DNA of 23,048 bases from DATLBY01 sp035526665 (GCA_035526665.1 DATLBY010000498.1:1-23048); one strand, 5' to 3'. Shown: positions 1-7,487, counted from the first letter of the stretch. A program made the numbers and translations. Notes: generated by a model not told the origin, from the sequence alone.

Positions 1-2
1 CT

Positions 3-92
3 GGCCATAAGCTGATTCCGGTTCTCATGGAGAAGTTGCAGACTCTGAATCCATCCAAAGCCGCTGTTGTCAAAAAGAGAAAGGCGTCGTAA
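3..92 (+). CDS. Possible C-terminal tail of a protein entering from the left edge
   Basis: An open frame runs in from the window edge and ends at a TAA at 90-92, giving 29 residues. The tail is lysine-rich (it ends KKRKAS), and the preceding stretch (LIPVLMEKLQTLN) looks like an amphipathic helix. I do not recognise the family. So short an open frame can occur by chance, so this is only a plausible gene end. Nothing gene-like follows between 93 and 182. Confidence 0.33.
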   Translation, partial: GHKLIPVLMEKLQTLNPSKAAVVKKRKAS

Positions 93-182
93 AGTGGATC
101 ACGCGGGAGTCGTTACTTTCAACGGAACCCCGGGCATTCCCAGGCCGCGCACCAGACGCACGAACGTTGATCACTTCGAAGC

Positions 183-453
183 CTAATTAAAGAACTCTGC
201 TATGTGCTTCTGCCAGATGCCGATCCTTCTTTCGGCAGGCAATCGGTTGAACATCTCCCTCAAGTGGCGATCGGTCTCACTCAGTTGCTTTAGAAGATCC
301 AGCACGTATTCGATCACAAATCCTGCACCCGTAGTGTGTTTCGCAGTGCCGAGCGGCCGTCGGGTCGTCGCCGCGCTCCCTTAGGTAGTCTACAGTCTTA
401 TGAAGGGCCGTGGCGGACACGCCGCACGTCTGACATTGAAGAAGAGCTGACAT
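183..453 (-). pseudogene. Small hypothetical gene, apparently frameshifted
   Basis: Two overlapping minus-strand frames look as if they once formed one gene. The first starts at an ATG (453) with MSALLQCQTCGVSATALHKT and carries a cysteine/histidine pattern (CxxC, then HCETHYGCRIC) before hitting a stop at about 277. The second frame, from about 330 to a TAG at 183, encodes a protein-like helical stretch (IEYVLDLLKQLSETDRHLRE) ending in IAEFFN. A single-base indel near 310-340 would join them. The 5' end lies about 40 bp from the IS end at 492, so the insertion may have removed the promoter. No family is recognised. Alternatively the first frame is an intact 45-aa gene (or longer from an upstream TTG) and the second is chance, which is why confidence is modest. 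Confidence 0.4.
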
Positions 454-491
454 AACACTGTGCACAGTTGCTGCCGTTGCTCCTGTCAACC

Positions 492-532
492 CCAAGTAGA
501 AATGTCCTATTCTGTGCCAAGTAGAAATGTCC
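492..532. repeat. Tandem 16-bp motif at the probable IS end
   Basis: The 16-mer CCAAGTAGAAATGTCC occurs twice in direct orientation, at 492-507 and 517-532, 25 bp start to start. It lies outside the 3' end of the transposase remnant, where the terminal transposase-binding sites of an insertion sequence would be. I saw no copy on the other side of the remnant, in keeping with loss of the opposite end. That it is an IS terminus is inferred from position and repetition. Confidence 0.55.
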
Positions 533-744
533 GGTTCGGAGGTTAGCCAAAAGGAAGTGGATGTTAGGGTGATGGGTTCGCCCGGGGTCGCGCCTTACCG
601 GATGGGCAAAGCCGAAGCGACGGAGCTGGCTCCGAAGTGATGGCACAAAGGCCTCCAGGAAGATAAGTCTCTGGAGACCTTCGCTTTGAGGATCACTGGG
701 ATGATGCTTTGGACGCTGAGGCTTTGCCTTTTAAAGGCGAAGAC

Positions 745-767
745 CGCCGGGCTGGGTTTGCCCGGCG
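745..767. other. GC-rich hairpin in the IS non-coding end
   Basis: The arms CGCCGGGC (745-752) and GCCCGGCG (760-767) are perfectly complementary over 8 bp around a 7-nt loop. A second small palindrome, GCCTTT-T-AAAGGC, lies just to the left at 726-738. On the minus strand the large hairpin lies just after the transposase stop, so it could serve as a transcription stop for the IS; no clean run of T follows it directly. Confidence 0.4.
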
Positions 768-785
768 CTCCGATTGGAAGTGAGT

Positions 786-1504
786 TCAGTCGAGAGTGTC
801 GCGGGTGCGAGTGCGATCCGCCACCGCGGCCCACAGTTTGGGGCCGGGTTTGAACAGGTCGTGGCCCGCGCGACGCCATGCGGCCGTGCGCTCGGCCGCG
901 GTGCTCTTGGGAGCCGTTGCCGGCTTCGGCCTGGCGATCACAGCGGCCTTGGGCCGCGGCTGGCACTGACTCACGGCAAGATGTTTGTCGCGATAACGAA
1001 CCGCTATGGATCCGTCCAGCCGTCGTTCGACCCGTACACTGCTGCCGCGCAGCCCCGGCAGGATATTGCTGCGGGCTATCTGGTACAGCTTGCCCGCAAA
1101 CTGGAAAGTATAGTCGCTGGTCACATGGGGTTCTGCGTGGCTGAGGACCGAAGCCAGATTGTGTTCCGGACCCAGCGGCCGATAGGCGTCGGCCGGACTG
1201 GCGGCAGCCACCGTCAAACTCTGATTCCACCCGGGCAGGAACTCCTGCTCGAGATACTGCTGAGCCTGCTTGCCTTGTCGGTATAGAAGGCCACCGGCCG
1301 GCCGTTGTTCTCCAGATCGCTCCGCAACAGGCGCATGTTCTCTTCGGTGGAATCGTGGGCTGCAAAACGGGCTGACAGCTCGCCTGTGGCATCGTCGATC
1401 ATGGCGATCAGATACAGCTTCCCTCCGCGTCCTTCCAGCCAGTCGTGTTCGCTGGTGTCCCACTGCACCAGTTCGAGCGTTCTGAGCGATAGATCCTCTG
1501 GCAT
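786..1504 (-). pseudogene. ISNCY-type transposase, N-truncated with internal deletion and frameshift
   Basis: The first frame (1504 to about 1270) reads LVQWDTSEHDWLEGRGGKLY then LIAMIDDATGELSARFAAHD and ends in VAFYTDKAS, the start of the DDE integrase core with both aspartate motifs (QWD and IDDAT) of ISNCY-family transposases. The second frame (about 1285 to 786) resumes at QQYLEQEFLPGWNQSLTV and continues through the C-terminal part (LRGSSVRVERRLDGSIAVRY). Intact relatives have roughly 60-80 residues between YTDKAS and QYLE, including the catalytic glutamate; here they are absent and the join shifts the frame near 1265-1280. The N-terminal helix-turn-helix part is also missing. The protein cannot be functional. 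The family is recognised from motifs, not from a search. Confidence 0.8.
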
Positions 1505-1584
1505 CGCGCAGCGTTTATCGATGCCGGCGGCTCACGGTCTGAAGCGGTTTATGGTAGAGGTTCGCCGCGACCCGCTTCCGCGCC

Positions 1585-2649
1585 ATGGAAATGATCACGT
1601 CTACCCGCACGGTCGGACGCGGCAAAATAGAATTGGTGAATGAAGGCATCATTAATCCCGGCGACTTACATGGCCGCACTATCCTCGCCGGTACCGTCGA
1701 ACTCTGCTGGGACGGCAACCTCATCTCTGCCGTCGTCGGCAGTGATCTAGTGATCGGGGTGTCCGGTTTTGGCGAAACCACCCATGATGCATTACGGGAC
1801 TTGGCAGACCATCTAATTGAAGAAGCTGTTTGGGTTGAAGTACCTGATCGTAAATCTCTACCGACCATCGAGATGGAGCCATTCGGCGAAGGGACGATCC
1901 AAGCGAATGCGGTCGAACTGTATCGAGTTGCTGAGGGTCGGCTGTGCGCCTTGCTCGGCTCTGAAGATTTGTCCCACGGCATACTCGGAATCGGCGAGTC
2001 GGTGCATGAAGCGCTGCGTCGTCTCGCGGATGAACTGATTGCACACGGAGTTTGGGTCGAAGTGACGGATCGGCGGGAGTGGCAGTTTGGGGAACTATCA
2101 TCGAGCGAGTTCCCTGAGGGGCTGAAAAACACTACCGGAACAGTCGACGCTGGCCCTGATCGGCCGCTAAGTAGATCCCTTGAAGTCTGTCGCGGTACAC
2201 CGCTTGGGCAGGGCGAGTTTTCCGGATGTGCCTATGGGTCCGCGAAACTGAAGCCGCTCACTGGGCCGTGCAATTGCCCCGTTTGTAACGGCTCCGGGTA
2301 CGAAAGCGTAACCGCGACTTGGGCACCGCATTGCGACTTCGGTGACCCTGAGTGTGCAGGGTTCCTGTACGGAATCGTTCGTGGGGAGCAGGGATACATC
2401 GAGTGCAATGACTGCGATGCCGTAATTCGTACCATACCGGCTGCTGCCCTGCGGGTGGCTCTGAGTGACATGGAAGCCTCCCTGGAAGTTGCGACTGAAA
2501 AGTGCCCCGCTTGCGAATACGTGAATCTGTTCCCGGGGTTCTCGCAAATGGAAGTCTACACGTGCCGCGAGCGTGGAAAGCTGATTCGGCTCGCGGACGG
2601 TCCTGACATTGACCGGACTTTGGGCTGGGAACAACGATTAGCCTTGTAG
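1585..2649 (+). CDS. Hypothetical protein: duplicated HicB-like domain plus zinc-ribbon cysteines
   Basis: The protein is 354 aa. Residues 35-89 and 107-163 are an internal duplication: both contain VEL, a central G(F/I)GE(T/S), a (D/E)ALR.LAD.LI helix and a closing VWVEV.DR. The sheet-then-helix pattern with GFGET..DALRDLAD resembles HicB-like/partial dsRBD folds; that is an inference. The C-terminal half is cysteine-rich: C229, C231 and C234, then C250 and C257, then C274 and C277, and finally C307-x2-C310 with C327, implying zinc ribbons. The last knuckle reads YTCRERG, where I would expect YTCRECG, so one ligand appears replaced by arginine. No convincing ribosome site precedes the ATG at 1585 (another ATG lies at 1591), and the 5' end abuts the IS remnant, so the true N-terminus may be altered. 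Function unknown; nucleic-acid binding or regulation is possible. Confidence 0.75.
   Translation: MEMITSTRTVGRGKIELVNEGIINPGDLHGRTILAGTVELCWDGNLISAVVGSDLVIGVSGFGETTHDALRDLADHLIEEAVWVEVPDRKSLPTIEMEPFGEGTIQANAVELYRVAEGRLCALLGSEDLSHGILGIGESVHEALRRLADELIAHGVWVEVTDRREWQFGELSSSEFPEGLKNTTGTVDAGPDRPLSRSLEVCRGTPLGQGEFSGCAYGSAKLKPLTGPCNCPVCNGSGYESVTATWAPHCDFGDPECAGFLYGIVRGEQGYIECNDCDAVIRTIPAAALRVALSDMEASLEVATEKCPACEYVNLFPGFSQMEVYTCRERGKLIRLADGPDIDRTLGWEQRLAL
1687..2073 (+). repeat. Intragenic duplication encoding two related domains
   Basis: Codons 35-89 (1687-1851) and 107-163 (1903-2073) of the 354-aa gene encode the same domain twice. They share the order VEL, G(F/I)GE, ALR.LAD.LI, VWVEV.DR, with more divergence in the first third. 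The DNA copies are well diverged, so the duplication is old. Confidence 0.7.
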
Positions 2650-2763
2650 GCTCGGCCTGAACACCTGCGGGATTGAACCACCAGATAAGTACCCGCCCAC
2701 CGCGATGGCATCGCCATCACTCCCCAAGCAGCGCGAGAATTGGCAGCGACTGCGAACCTTCGG

Positions 2764-2793
2764 TTGACATTACTGTGCCTCTCGGCGAATACT
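2764..2793 (+). promoter_or_regulatory. Predicted sigma70-like promoter of the transfer-gene cluster
   Basis: A consensus -35 box TTGACA (2764-2769) is followed after 18 bp by AATACT (2788-2793), a 4/6 match to the -10 consensus. Transcription would start near 2800, at the edge of the palindrome at 2802-2819 and about 35 bp before the GTG of the first small gene. The spacing and the long gene row downstream fit the main promoter of the cluster. The stretch 2650-2763 holds no gene; it has only a small GATGGC-ATC-GCCATC hairpin at 2704-2718. Confidence 0.55.
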
Positions 2794-2801
2794 GTGTCTA
2801 G

Positions 2802-2819
2802 CTAGCTTGTACAAGCTAG
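2802..2819. promoter_or_regulatory. 18-bp perfect palindrome, probable operator
   Basis: CTAGCTTGTACAAGCTAG is a perfect inverted repeat centred between 2810 and 2811. It lies just after the predicted -10 box, where a bound dimeric repressor would block initiation or elongation. Candidate binders in the window are the KfrB-tailed protein and the two excisionase-like HTH proteins, but none is shown to bind. A role as an origin-of-transfer or replication element is a weaker alternative. Confidence 0.5.
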
Positions 2820-2832
2820 ATTGAGGTACACA

Positions 2833-2970
2833 GTGGTCACACAACAACCCTCGGGACATGAACAGATCGCTCCCGCACCAGACGAATCGCCAGCGGCAAG
2901 CGGCGAACCACTGGAAGGTTCTGGTTTCGAGTTGGAAGAGCCGGAACCGGACTTCGAGGAGGAGCAATGA
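2833..2970 (+). CDS. Small acidic protein, first gene of the transfer cluster
   Basis: A 45-codon frame starts at GTG 2833, seven bases after a GAGG ribosome site (2823-2826), and its TGA overlaps the ATG of the next gene (ATGA at 2967-2970). The product begins MVTQQPSGHEQIAPAP and ends in a glutamate-rich tail (ELEEPEPDFEEEQ), low in complexity and probably unstructured. Good ribosome site, promoter distance and stop/start overlap support translation. The frame could instead be a leader that couples translation to the ArdC gene, whose own strong ribosome site (GAGGAGGA) lies within its last codons. No homologue recognised. Confidence 0.55.
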   Translation: MVTQQPSGHEQIAPAPDESPAASGEPLEGSGFELEEPEPDFEEEQ

Positions 2971-4439
2971 AAACAACTGAAGACAAAGACGTTCAGGCGC
3001 AAGAACAGACACCGCCCAAACGGGACTACCGCCAGGAGGTGACGAACCAAATCATCGAGATGCTTGAGAAGGGCACCGCCCCGTGGCAGAAGCCCTGGGA
3101 GGCTGGTGCCACCGCGCTACCGTTCAATCCCACATCGGAACGAGGCTACCGGGGCGGCAACGCACTGCACCTCATGGCAACGGCTGCTCGTAAAGGCTTC
3201 ACCGACCCGCGATGGCTCACATACCGGCAGGCTCAGGAGAACGGTTGGCAGGTTCGTCAGGGCGAGAAGGGCACTCAGATCGAATATTGGCAGTTCAGCG
3301 ACCGCGGCCCACGTGCCGGAGCGGGCCAGAACTCACCAGAGGGGCCTTCTGCGACGCCTGAAGAGTCCCCAGCCCGGCACGCGCCGTTACACAGGGTCTA
3401 TACCGTTTTCAATGCGCAGCAGATCGACGGTATTCCCGCGCAAGAGGCGAAGCGCTTACAGGACTGGGAAGTTGCCCAAACCGGCGAGGAAATCCTACAG
3501 AACTCCGGCGCGGCGATTGCCCACGATCAACAGGACCGTGCGTTCTACAGCCGCTCCCAAGACGCGATTCACCTGCCGGCGAAAGAAGCTTTCCGTAGCG
3601 CACCAGACTACTACGGGACGGCTCTTCATGAACTGGCCCATTGGACCGGGCACCCGTCCCGGCTGAATCGCCCAACGCTCAACGAAAGCTATCGATTCGG
3701 CGATCCGAACTACGCCAAAGAGGAACTTCGGGCAGAACTCACCTCGGTGTTCCTGGCCGCCGAACGCGGAATTCCACACAACCCGGAGCAGCATGCGGCG
3801 TACGTGGGCTCGTGGATCAGCGCCTTGAAGAACAACAAGCATGAGATCTTCCGAGCAGCGAAGGACGCCCACAGCGCCGCCGACTACTTGCTGGGGCTGG
3901 AGCGCAGCAGGTCGGTCGAATCCAAAGCAGTTCCCCAGGTCCGCACCGAAACCTCCGAGCATGTTGCAGCCTACGAGCGCGGGACCGGCACCGTGAACAT
4001 CGTCGAGAAGGAAACCGCCACGGAGACCCGGAACCCGGCGCGGACCGGCAAAGCCGGAACTCCGGACGGCCAGGCGCCGATCAAGGTACAGACCGAGAAG
4101 ATTCTGGACGGTGAAGTTGACGGTCGGCGGCCCCCCAGCGAGACGGAGTTGCAGCGATCTCTTGCGGAAGCGGAGAAGCAGGCCAAGGCTCAATTTGGGA
4201 ATAACACGAGGCTCTACTCGGCAGACATCGACTCAGGACGCTATCGCGGCGAGATATGCGCCGAAACCGAGCACCATCTGCTGCAGAAGATCAGCCCCAG
4301 TTCGGTAATCGCTCACCCGAGGTCGCTGATCGCAGACGTGCTTTCGCCCGGCCAGTCTGTCGCCATCAATTACAAAAGCGGCCTCGCCGATACGAAGCCG
4401 TTCAAGGCCCGCGATCGTGCGCAGTCTCTTACGAGGTAA
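2967..4439 (+). CDS. ArdC-type antirestriction protein with zincin metallopeptidase and KfrB-like tail
   Basis: A 490-aa protein in three parts. Residues 19-110 match the ArdC N-terminal ssDNA-binding domain (RDYRQEVTNQIIEMLEKGTA, PWQKPW, YRGGNALHLM, DPRWLTYRQA, GEKGT.IEYW). Residues 160-300 form a zincin-like peptidase with HELAHWTGH (H221, E222, H225) and a downstream KEELRAEL carrying the expected third zinc ligand. After a low-complexity linker, residues 395-475 (SGRYRGEICAETEHHLLQKI, VIAHPRSLI, AINYKSG) resemble the KfrB domain of plasmid proteins. ArdC proteins protect incoming single-stranded DNA from host restriction during conjugation. The gene is coupled to the 45-aa ORF (4-bp overlap) and ends 2 bp before the coupling-protein gene. 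Domain calls are strong for the first two parts and fair for the tail. Confidence 0.88.
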   Translation: MKTTEDKDVQAQEQTPPKRDYRQEVTNQIIEMLEKGTAPWQKPWEAGATALPFNPTSERGYRGGNALHLMATAARKGFTDPRWLTYRQAQENGWQVRQGEKGTQIEYWQFSDRGPRAGAGQNSPEGPSATPEESPARHAPLHRVYTVFNAQQIDGIPAQEAKRLQDWEVAQTGEEILQNSGAAIAHDQQDRAFYSRSQDAIHLPAKEAFRSAPDYYGTALHELAHWTGHPSRLNRPTLNESYRFGDPNYAKEELRAELTSVFLAAERGIPHNPEQHAAYVGSWISALKNNKHEIFRAAKDAHSAADYLLGLERSRSVESKAVPQVRTETSEHVAAYERGTGTVNIVEKETATETRNPARTGKAGTPDGQAPIKVQTEKILDGEVDGRRPPSETELQRSLAEAEKQAKAQFGNNTRLYSADIDSGRYRGEICAETEHHLLQKISPSSVIAHPRSLIADVLSPGQSVAINYKSGLADTKPFKARDRAQSLTR

Positions 4440-4441
4440 CC

Positions 4442-6544
4442 ATGGCGCGAACCGAAAACCTGTATCGAACGCCCCCGGACCCTGGCTTTGTCGGTGGATA
4501 CAACTGGGCAGGCGTCATAGCCGGCGTTGCCCTGTTGATCGCGGTCAACATCGCCGCCACGCAGTTCATCGCGTATCGGTTTGCTTACCAAGCTGCGCTT
4601 GGCACACCCCTCCTGCACGTTCGGGGTGCCAGCGTGTACCAGCCATTCGCGTGGGCCCCGTGGCTGCTGAAACACGGCGCATCCCCGAATCCCAAGGTTC
4701 GTCTCCCGCTGCTTGGTGGAGCCCTCATTGTCGTCTTGGGATCGGCAGTTGCCGTCGGTCTCTCGTACGGACTGAACATCCGGCGGGCAAAGCGGCTGTC
4801 ACAGAACACAGAGGATCTTCACGGATCGGCACGCTGGGCTTCGCCGGAGGATGTCCTCGCCACCGGCCTCCTTGCCGCAAAGCAGGGTGCGTACGTGGGG
4901 GGCTGGTGCAACCCACACTGGAACCGGCTCAACTACCTCCGACACAACGGTCCCGAGCACATTCTCGCATTCGCGCCGACGCGAAGCGGGAAGGGCGTTG
5001 GGCTCGTAATACCGACCCTGCTCGCCTGGTCGGAATCGGCCGTCGTCTACGACATCAAAGGGGAGAATTGGGCCAAGACTGCGGGCTTCCGCCAAGCGCA
5101 AGGACATATCTGCTTCAAGTTCTCTCCCGTCGAGATTGGAAACGGCTCCCGATTCAACCCGCTTTCGGAAGTTCGGATCGGAACTCAGCGCGACGTATCC
5201 GACGCGCAGAACGTCGCCGACATGATCGTGCGAACCGGGGAGGATAGTCCGCAAGAGCGCTACTGGCAAGATGCCGCCGCTTCAATCACAACGGGAATGA
5301 TCCTTCATGTTTGCTATGCAGCCGCCGCCGAGGGCAAAGTCGCGTGCCTGTCCGACTTGGCATCAGTATTCACGAAACCGGGACAGAGCTTTCGCGACAC
5401 ACTCGCTGAACTGGAGAACTTTCCACACGACCCGACCCGCTCACACGGGTGGCGAATGCTGGAGGGCGAACGAACCGCAACGCACCCTGTCGTGCGTGAG
5501 AAAGTCCGCGAAATGCTCGACAAGGAAGACAAGGACTTCTCCGGTGTTCTTTCCACTGCAAAGACCGCGCTGACGCTCTACAGCGATCCTCTCGTTTCGC
5601 GAAACACTTCGGCTAGCGACTTTACTATCGACGACCTGGTAAACCATGCCCGTCCGATCTCGCTGTACCTCGTGGTTCCGCCCTCCGACAAGATCAGGTT
5701 GCGCCCCCTCATTCGGCTGATTTTCACGATGATCGTCAACCGGCTCACGGAGCGGATGGACTTCGAAGGCTCAGCGCAGAAACGAAATCGGCATCGGCTG
5801 CTCTTCATGGTCGACGAATTTCCGTCGCTAAAGCGGATGGAGATCTTTGCCGACGCGCTTTCCTACATGGCCGGGTACGGCCTCAAGGCTTACCTCATCA
5901 CCCAGGACATCCGACAGATCGTTGATGAGTACGGCCCGAATGAAAGCATCGTCTCCAACTGCCACGTCCGAGTGGCGTATGCGCCGAACCAGTACGACAC
6001 GGCGGAACTGCTGTCGAAAATGACCGGGACCAAGACGGTGCAGAAGGCGAGTTTCAACTTCTCGGGGTCGCGGCTCGCACCGATCGCCAACCACATGAGC
6101 GCGAGCGTGGAACAGATCGAACGCCCGTTGATGACGCCAGATGAAGTGATGCGTTTGAAGCCGTCAAAAAAGAGTGGAAGCGGAACGTCGGAACGGATAA
6201 CCGCCCCCGGCGACATGCTGATCTTCGTCAGCGGCCATCACCCGATTCACGGAACTCAGATCCTCTATTTCTCCGATCCGGTCTTGTCGAAGCGCGCGGC
6301 GATCCCGCCGCCCACGGAGTTCACAACCATCGAGGAAGGCCACGTGAATCCACAAAAAGCAGCGGACCGCTCGGCAAATGTAATCAGCAAACCGGAAGCA
6401 TCTCCAGAGTCTGTCTCGACGATGGAACGTGCTTTCCTCGATGCCCTCTCCGGCCGAGTCGCGGCGAGGACCACGGCGCAAACCGGTCGATCGCCAAAGC
6501 ACGGATTTCTTGAACAACTGAGCTTTGAGGACAGGGAGGATTGA
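4442..6544 (+). CDS. traG: TraG/VirD4-type type IV coupling protein
   Basis: The 700-aa protein is the ATPase that links a relaxase-DNA complex to a type IV secretion channel at the inner membrane. Two N-terminal membrane segments (AGVIAGVALLIAVNIAATQF and LLGGALIVVLGSAVAVGLSY) are followed by the family signature DLHGSARWA, a Walker A motif APTRSGKG (178-185, K184), a Walker B LLFMVDEFPSL (D458, E459) and the ITQD(I)RQI.DEYG segment. ATG 4442 was chosen because a GAGGT ribosome site (4433-4437) sits 4 bp upstream; the frame is open further upstream but only inside the ArdC gene. The C-terminal 80 residues are polar and variable, as usual. The gene seems intact, although no partner relaxase or channel genes are seen nearby. 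Confidence 0.95.
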   Translation: MARTENLYRTPPDPGFVGGYNWAGVIAGVALLIAVNIAATQFIAYRFAYQAALGTPLLHVRGASVYQPFAWAPWLLKHGASPNPKVRLPLLGGALIVVLGSAVAVGLSYGLNIRRAKRLSQNTEDLHGSARWASPEDVLATGLLAAKQGAYVGGWCNPHWNRLNYLRHNGPEHILAFAPTRSGKGVGLVIPTLLAWSESAVVYDIKGENWAKTAGFRQAQGHICFKFSPVEIGNGSRFNPLSEVRIGTQRDVSDAQNVADMIVRTGEDSPQERYWQDAAASITTGMILHVCYAAAAEGKVACLSDLASVFTKPGQSFRDTLAELENFPHDPTRSHGWRMLEGERTATHPVVREKVREMLDKEDKDFSGVLSTAKTALTLYSDPLVSRNTSASDFTIDDLVNHARPISLYLVVPPSDKIRLRPLIRLIFTMIVNRLTERMDFEGSAQKRNRHRLLFMVDEFPSLKRMEIFADALSYMAGYGLKAYLITQDIRQIVDEYGPNESIVSNCHVRVAYAPNQYDTAELLSKMTGTKTVQKASFNFSGSRLAPIANHMSASVEQIERPLMTPDEVMRLKPSKKSGSGTSERITAPGDMLIFVSGHHPIHGTQILYFSDPVLSKRAAIPPPTEFTTIEEGHVNPQKAADRSANVISKPEASPESVSTMERAFLDALSGRVAARTTAQTGRSPKHGFLEQLSFEDRED

Positions 6545-6547
6545 CGA

Positions 6548-6982
6548 ATGCAGAAGAACAGAATCGAGCTCGCGGGCTATCTCGCCGCGAAACCTGAAGT
6601 CCGGTATCTGCCCTCTGGGACTCCGGTCGCGAACGCCCGGCTTGCGGAGGGTTATCGCTACAAGGACCGGAATGAGCAGGTCCAGGAGCACACGAACTGG
6701 CACAGTCTCGTCTTTTACGGCGACCTGTCAGAAATCGCGCTCGGCTTCGACAAGGGCGACAACGTATTCGTTGAAGGAACCCTGCAGACCAGAAAGTTCA
6801 CGCCCCGCGACGGAAGCCAAAGGACTGTTTACGAAATTGTTGCCCGGTCGGCACATCAGATCGTCCGACGAAATGGCAAAGAGGCCGTATCCGACAACGC
6901 GCCTGACGCAAAAGACCAGGTCGTGCCCGCACCTGAGGAGCATATGGAGAGCACCGATGACGGCGAGATCTGGCCTTCGTGA
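6548..6982 (+). CDS. ssb: Single-stranded DNA-binding protein
   Basis: A 144-aa OB-fold SSB: MQKNRIELAGYLAAKPEVRY opens like bacterial SSBs (N...L.G.L...PE.RY..SG..VAN..LA), followed by EHTNWHSLVFYGDLSEIAL and KGDNVFVEGTLQTRKF. The acidic tail ends DDGEIWPS instead of the usual DD(D)IPF, so contact with the host SSB-interactome may differ. The gene starts 3 bp after the coupling-protein stop with GGAGG (6536-6540) upstream, and its end overlaps the TraF gene by 26 bp. Element-borne SSBs coat the transferred strand in the recipient; that role is inferred from context. Confidence 0.92.
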   Translation: MQKNRIELAGYLAAKPEVRYLPSGTPVANARLAEGYRYKDRNEQVQEHTNWHSLVFYGDLSEIALGFDKGDNVFVEGTLQTRKFTPRDGSQRTVYEIVARSAHQIVRRNGKEAVSDNAPDAKDQVVPAPEEHMESTDDGEIWPS

Positions 6983-7487
6983 CGTCGCGACCGCCATTGC
7001 GTTGATCACAGCTTCGGGTTTTGTGGCTGGCTTGGCGGGACTCCGGGTCAATACTAGCTCCAGCCTGCCGCTTGGCCTTTACATCCGGACCGACCAGTCG
7101 GCCGCGCGCCTCATCGAGTTCTGCCCGTCCGAACCGTACGCATCGCTATCGCGAGACCGGGGCTACCGCGTTCGAGGGTTCACCTGTCCCGATCGCGCCG
7201 TTCCGCTGCTAAAGCCAGTGGTTGCGCGCGCCGGCGACATCGTCAACGTTTCTCCCGCTGGGATCGCGGTTAATGGTCGCCTCCTGCCGAACACCGCGCC
7301 GCTGCCGCGTGACGCTGAACATCGACCTCTTCAGGCTTGGCCAAGCGGGATCTATCGAGTCCATCCGGGAACCGTCTGGGTTGCATCGACCTACAGCCGC
7401 GGTAGCTACGATTCCCGGTATATCGGCCCGGTTGAAGAGAAGTCCATTCGCGGGAGGCTCAAGCCGCTGTGGCTCCTGCACTCATGA
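6957..7487 (+). CDS. traF: TraF-type conjugative signal peptidase (S26 family)
   Basis: 176 aa. One N-terminal membrane helix (about 8-29) precedes NTSSSLPLGLY, where S36 in S-L-P-L-G is the expected nucleophile, and LLKPVVARAGDIV supplies the general-base lysine K86. The C-terminal box GSYDSRYIGPV is typical of the family. In RP4 and Ti plasmids TraF matures the TrbC pilin into its cyclic form; the same role is inferred here. ATG 6957 lies inside the end of ssb (26-bp overlap), and the frame continues upstream only as a shadow of ssb. The stop overlaps the TraB start (ATGA). A TraF without trb genes nearby implies that the rest of the transfer apparatus lies outside the window or is lost. 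Confidence 0.9.
   Translation: MTARSGLRDVATAIALITASGFVAGLAGLRVNTSSSLPLGLYIRTDQSAARLIEFCPSEPYASLSRDRGYRVRGFTCPDRAVPLLKPVVARAGDIVNVSPAGIAVNGRLLPNTAPLPRDAEHRPLQAWPSGIYRVHPGTVWVASTYSRGSYDSRYIGPVEEKSIRGRLKPLWLLHS

Larger units (their letters stand above)
492..1504 (-). mobile_element. Degraded insertion-sequence remnant (ISNCY-like)
   Basis: This segment joins the repeated terminal motif (492-532), a non-coding stretch (533-785) with a strong hairpin at 745-767, and the transposase remnant at 786-1504. The opposite end is missing: coding similarity stops abruptly near 1504, close to the start of the 354-aa gene at 1585. The element is therefore 5'-truncated as well as internally deleted, and should be immobile on its own. 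The exact left and right borders, and any target duplication, cannot be fixed by eye. Confidence 0.6.

Noticed and set aside
595..1392. Minus-strand open frame of 265 codons over the IS
   Set aside because: Arginine/glycine-rich, no motifs; the transposase signatures lie in the other two minus frames.
1515..2132. Minus-strand open frame of 205 codons
   Set aside because: Serine/arginine/proline-rich translation without motifs, opposite the duplicated-domain gene whose repeats support the plus frame.
1..3000. Left attachment site (copy of the tRNA-Thr 3' end)
   Set aside because: No convincing match to bases 10616-10660 was seen by eye in this stretch; it is probably outside the window.
4256..4441. 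Longer N-terminus for the coupling protein
   Set aside because: The extra 62 residues lie inside the ArdC gene and do not resemble TraG proteins; ATG 4442 has a ribosome site.
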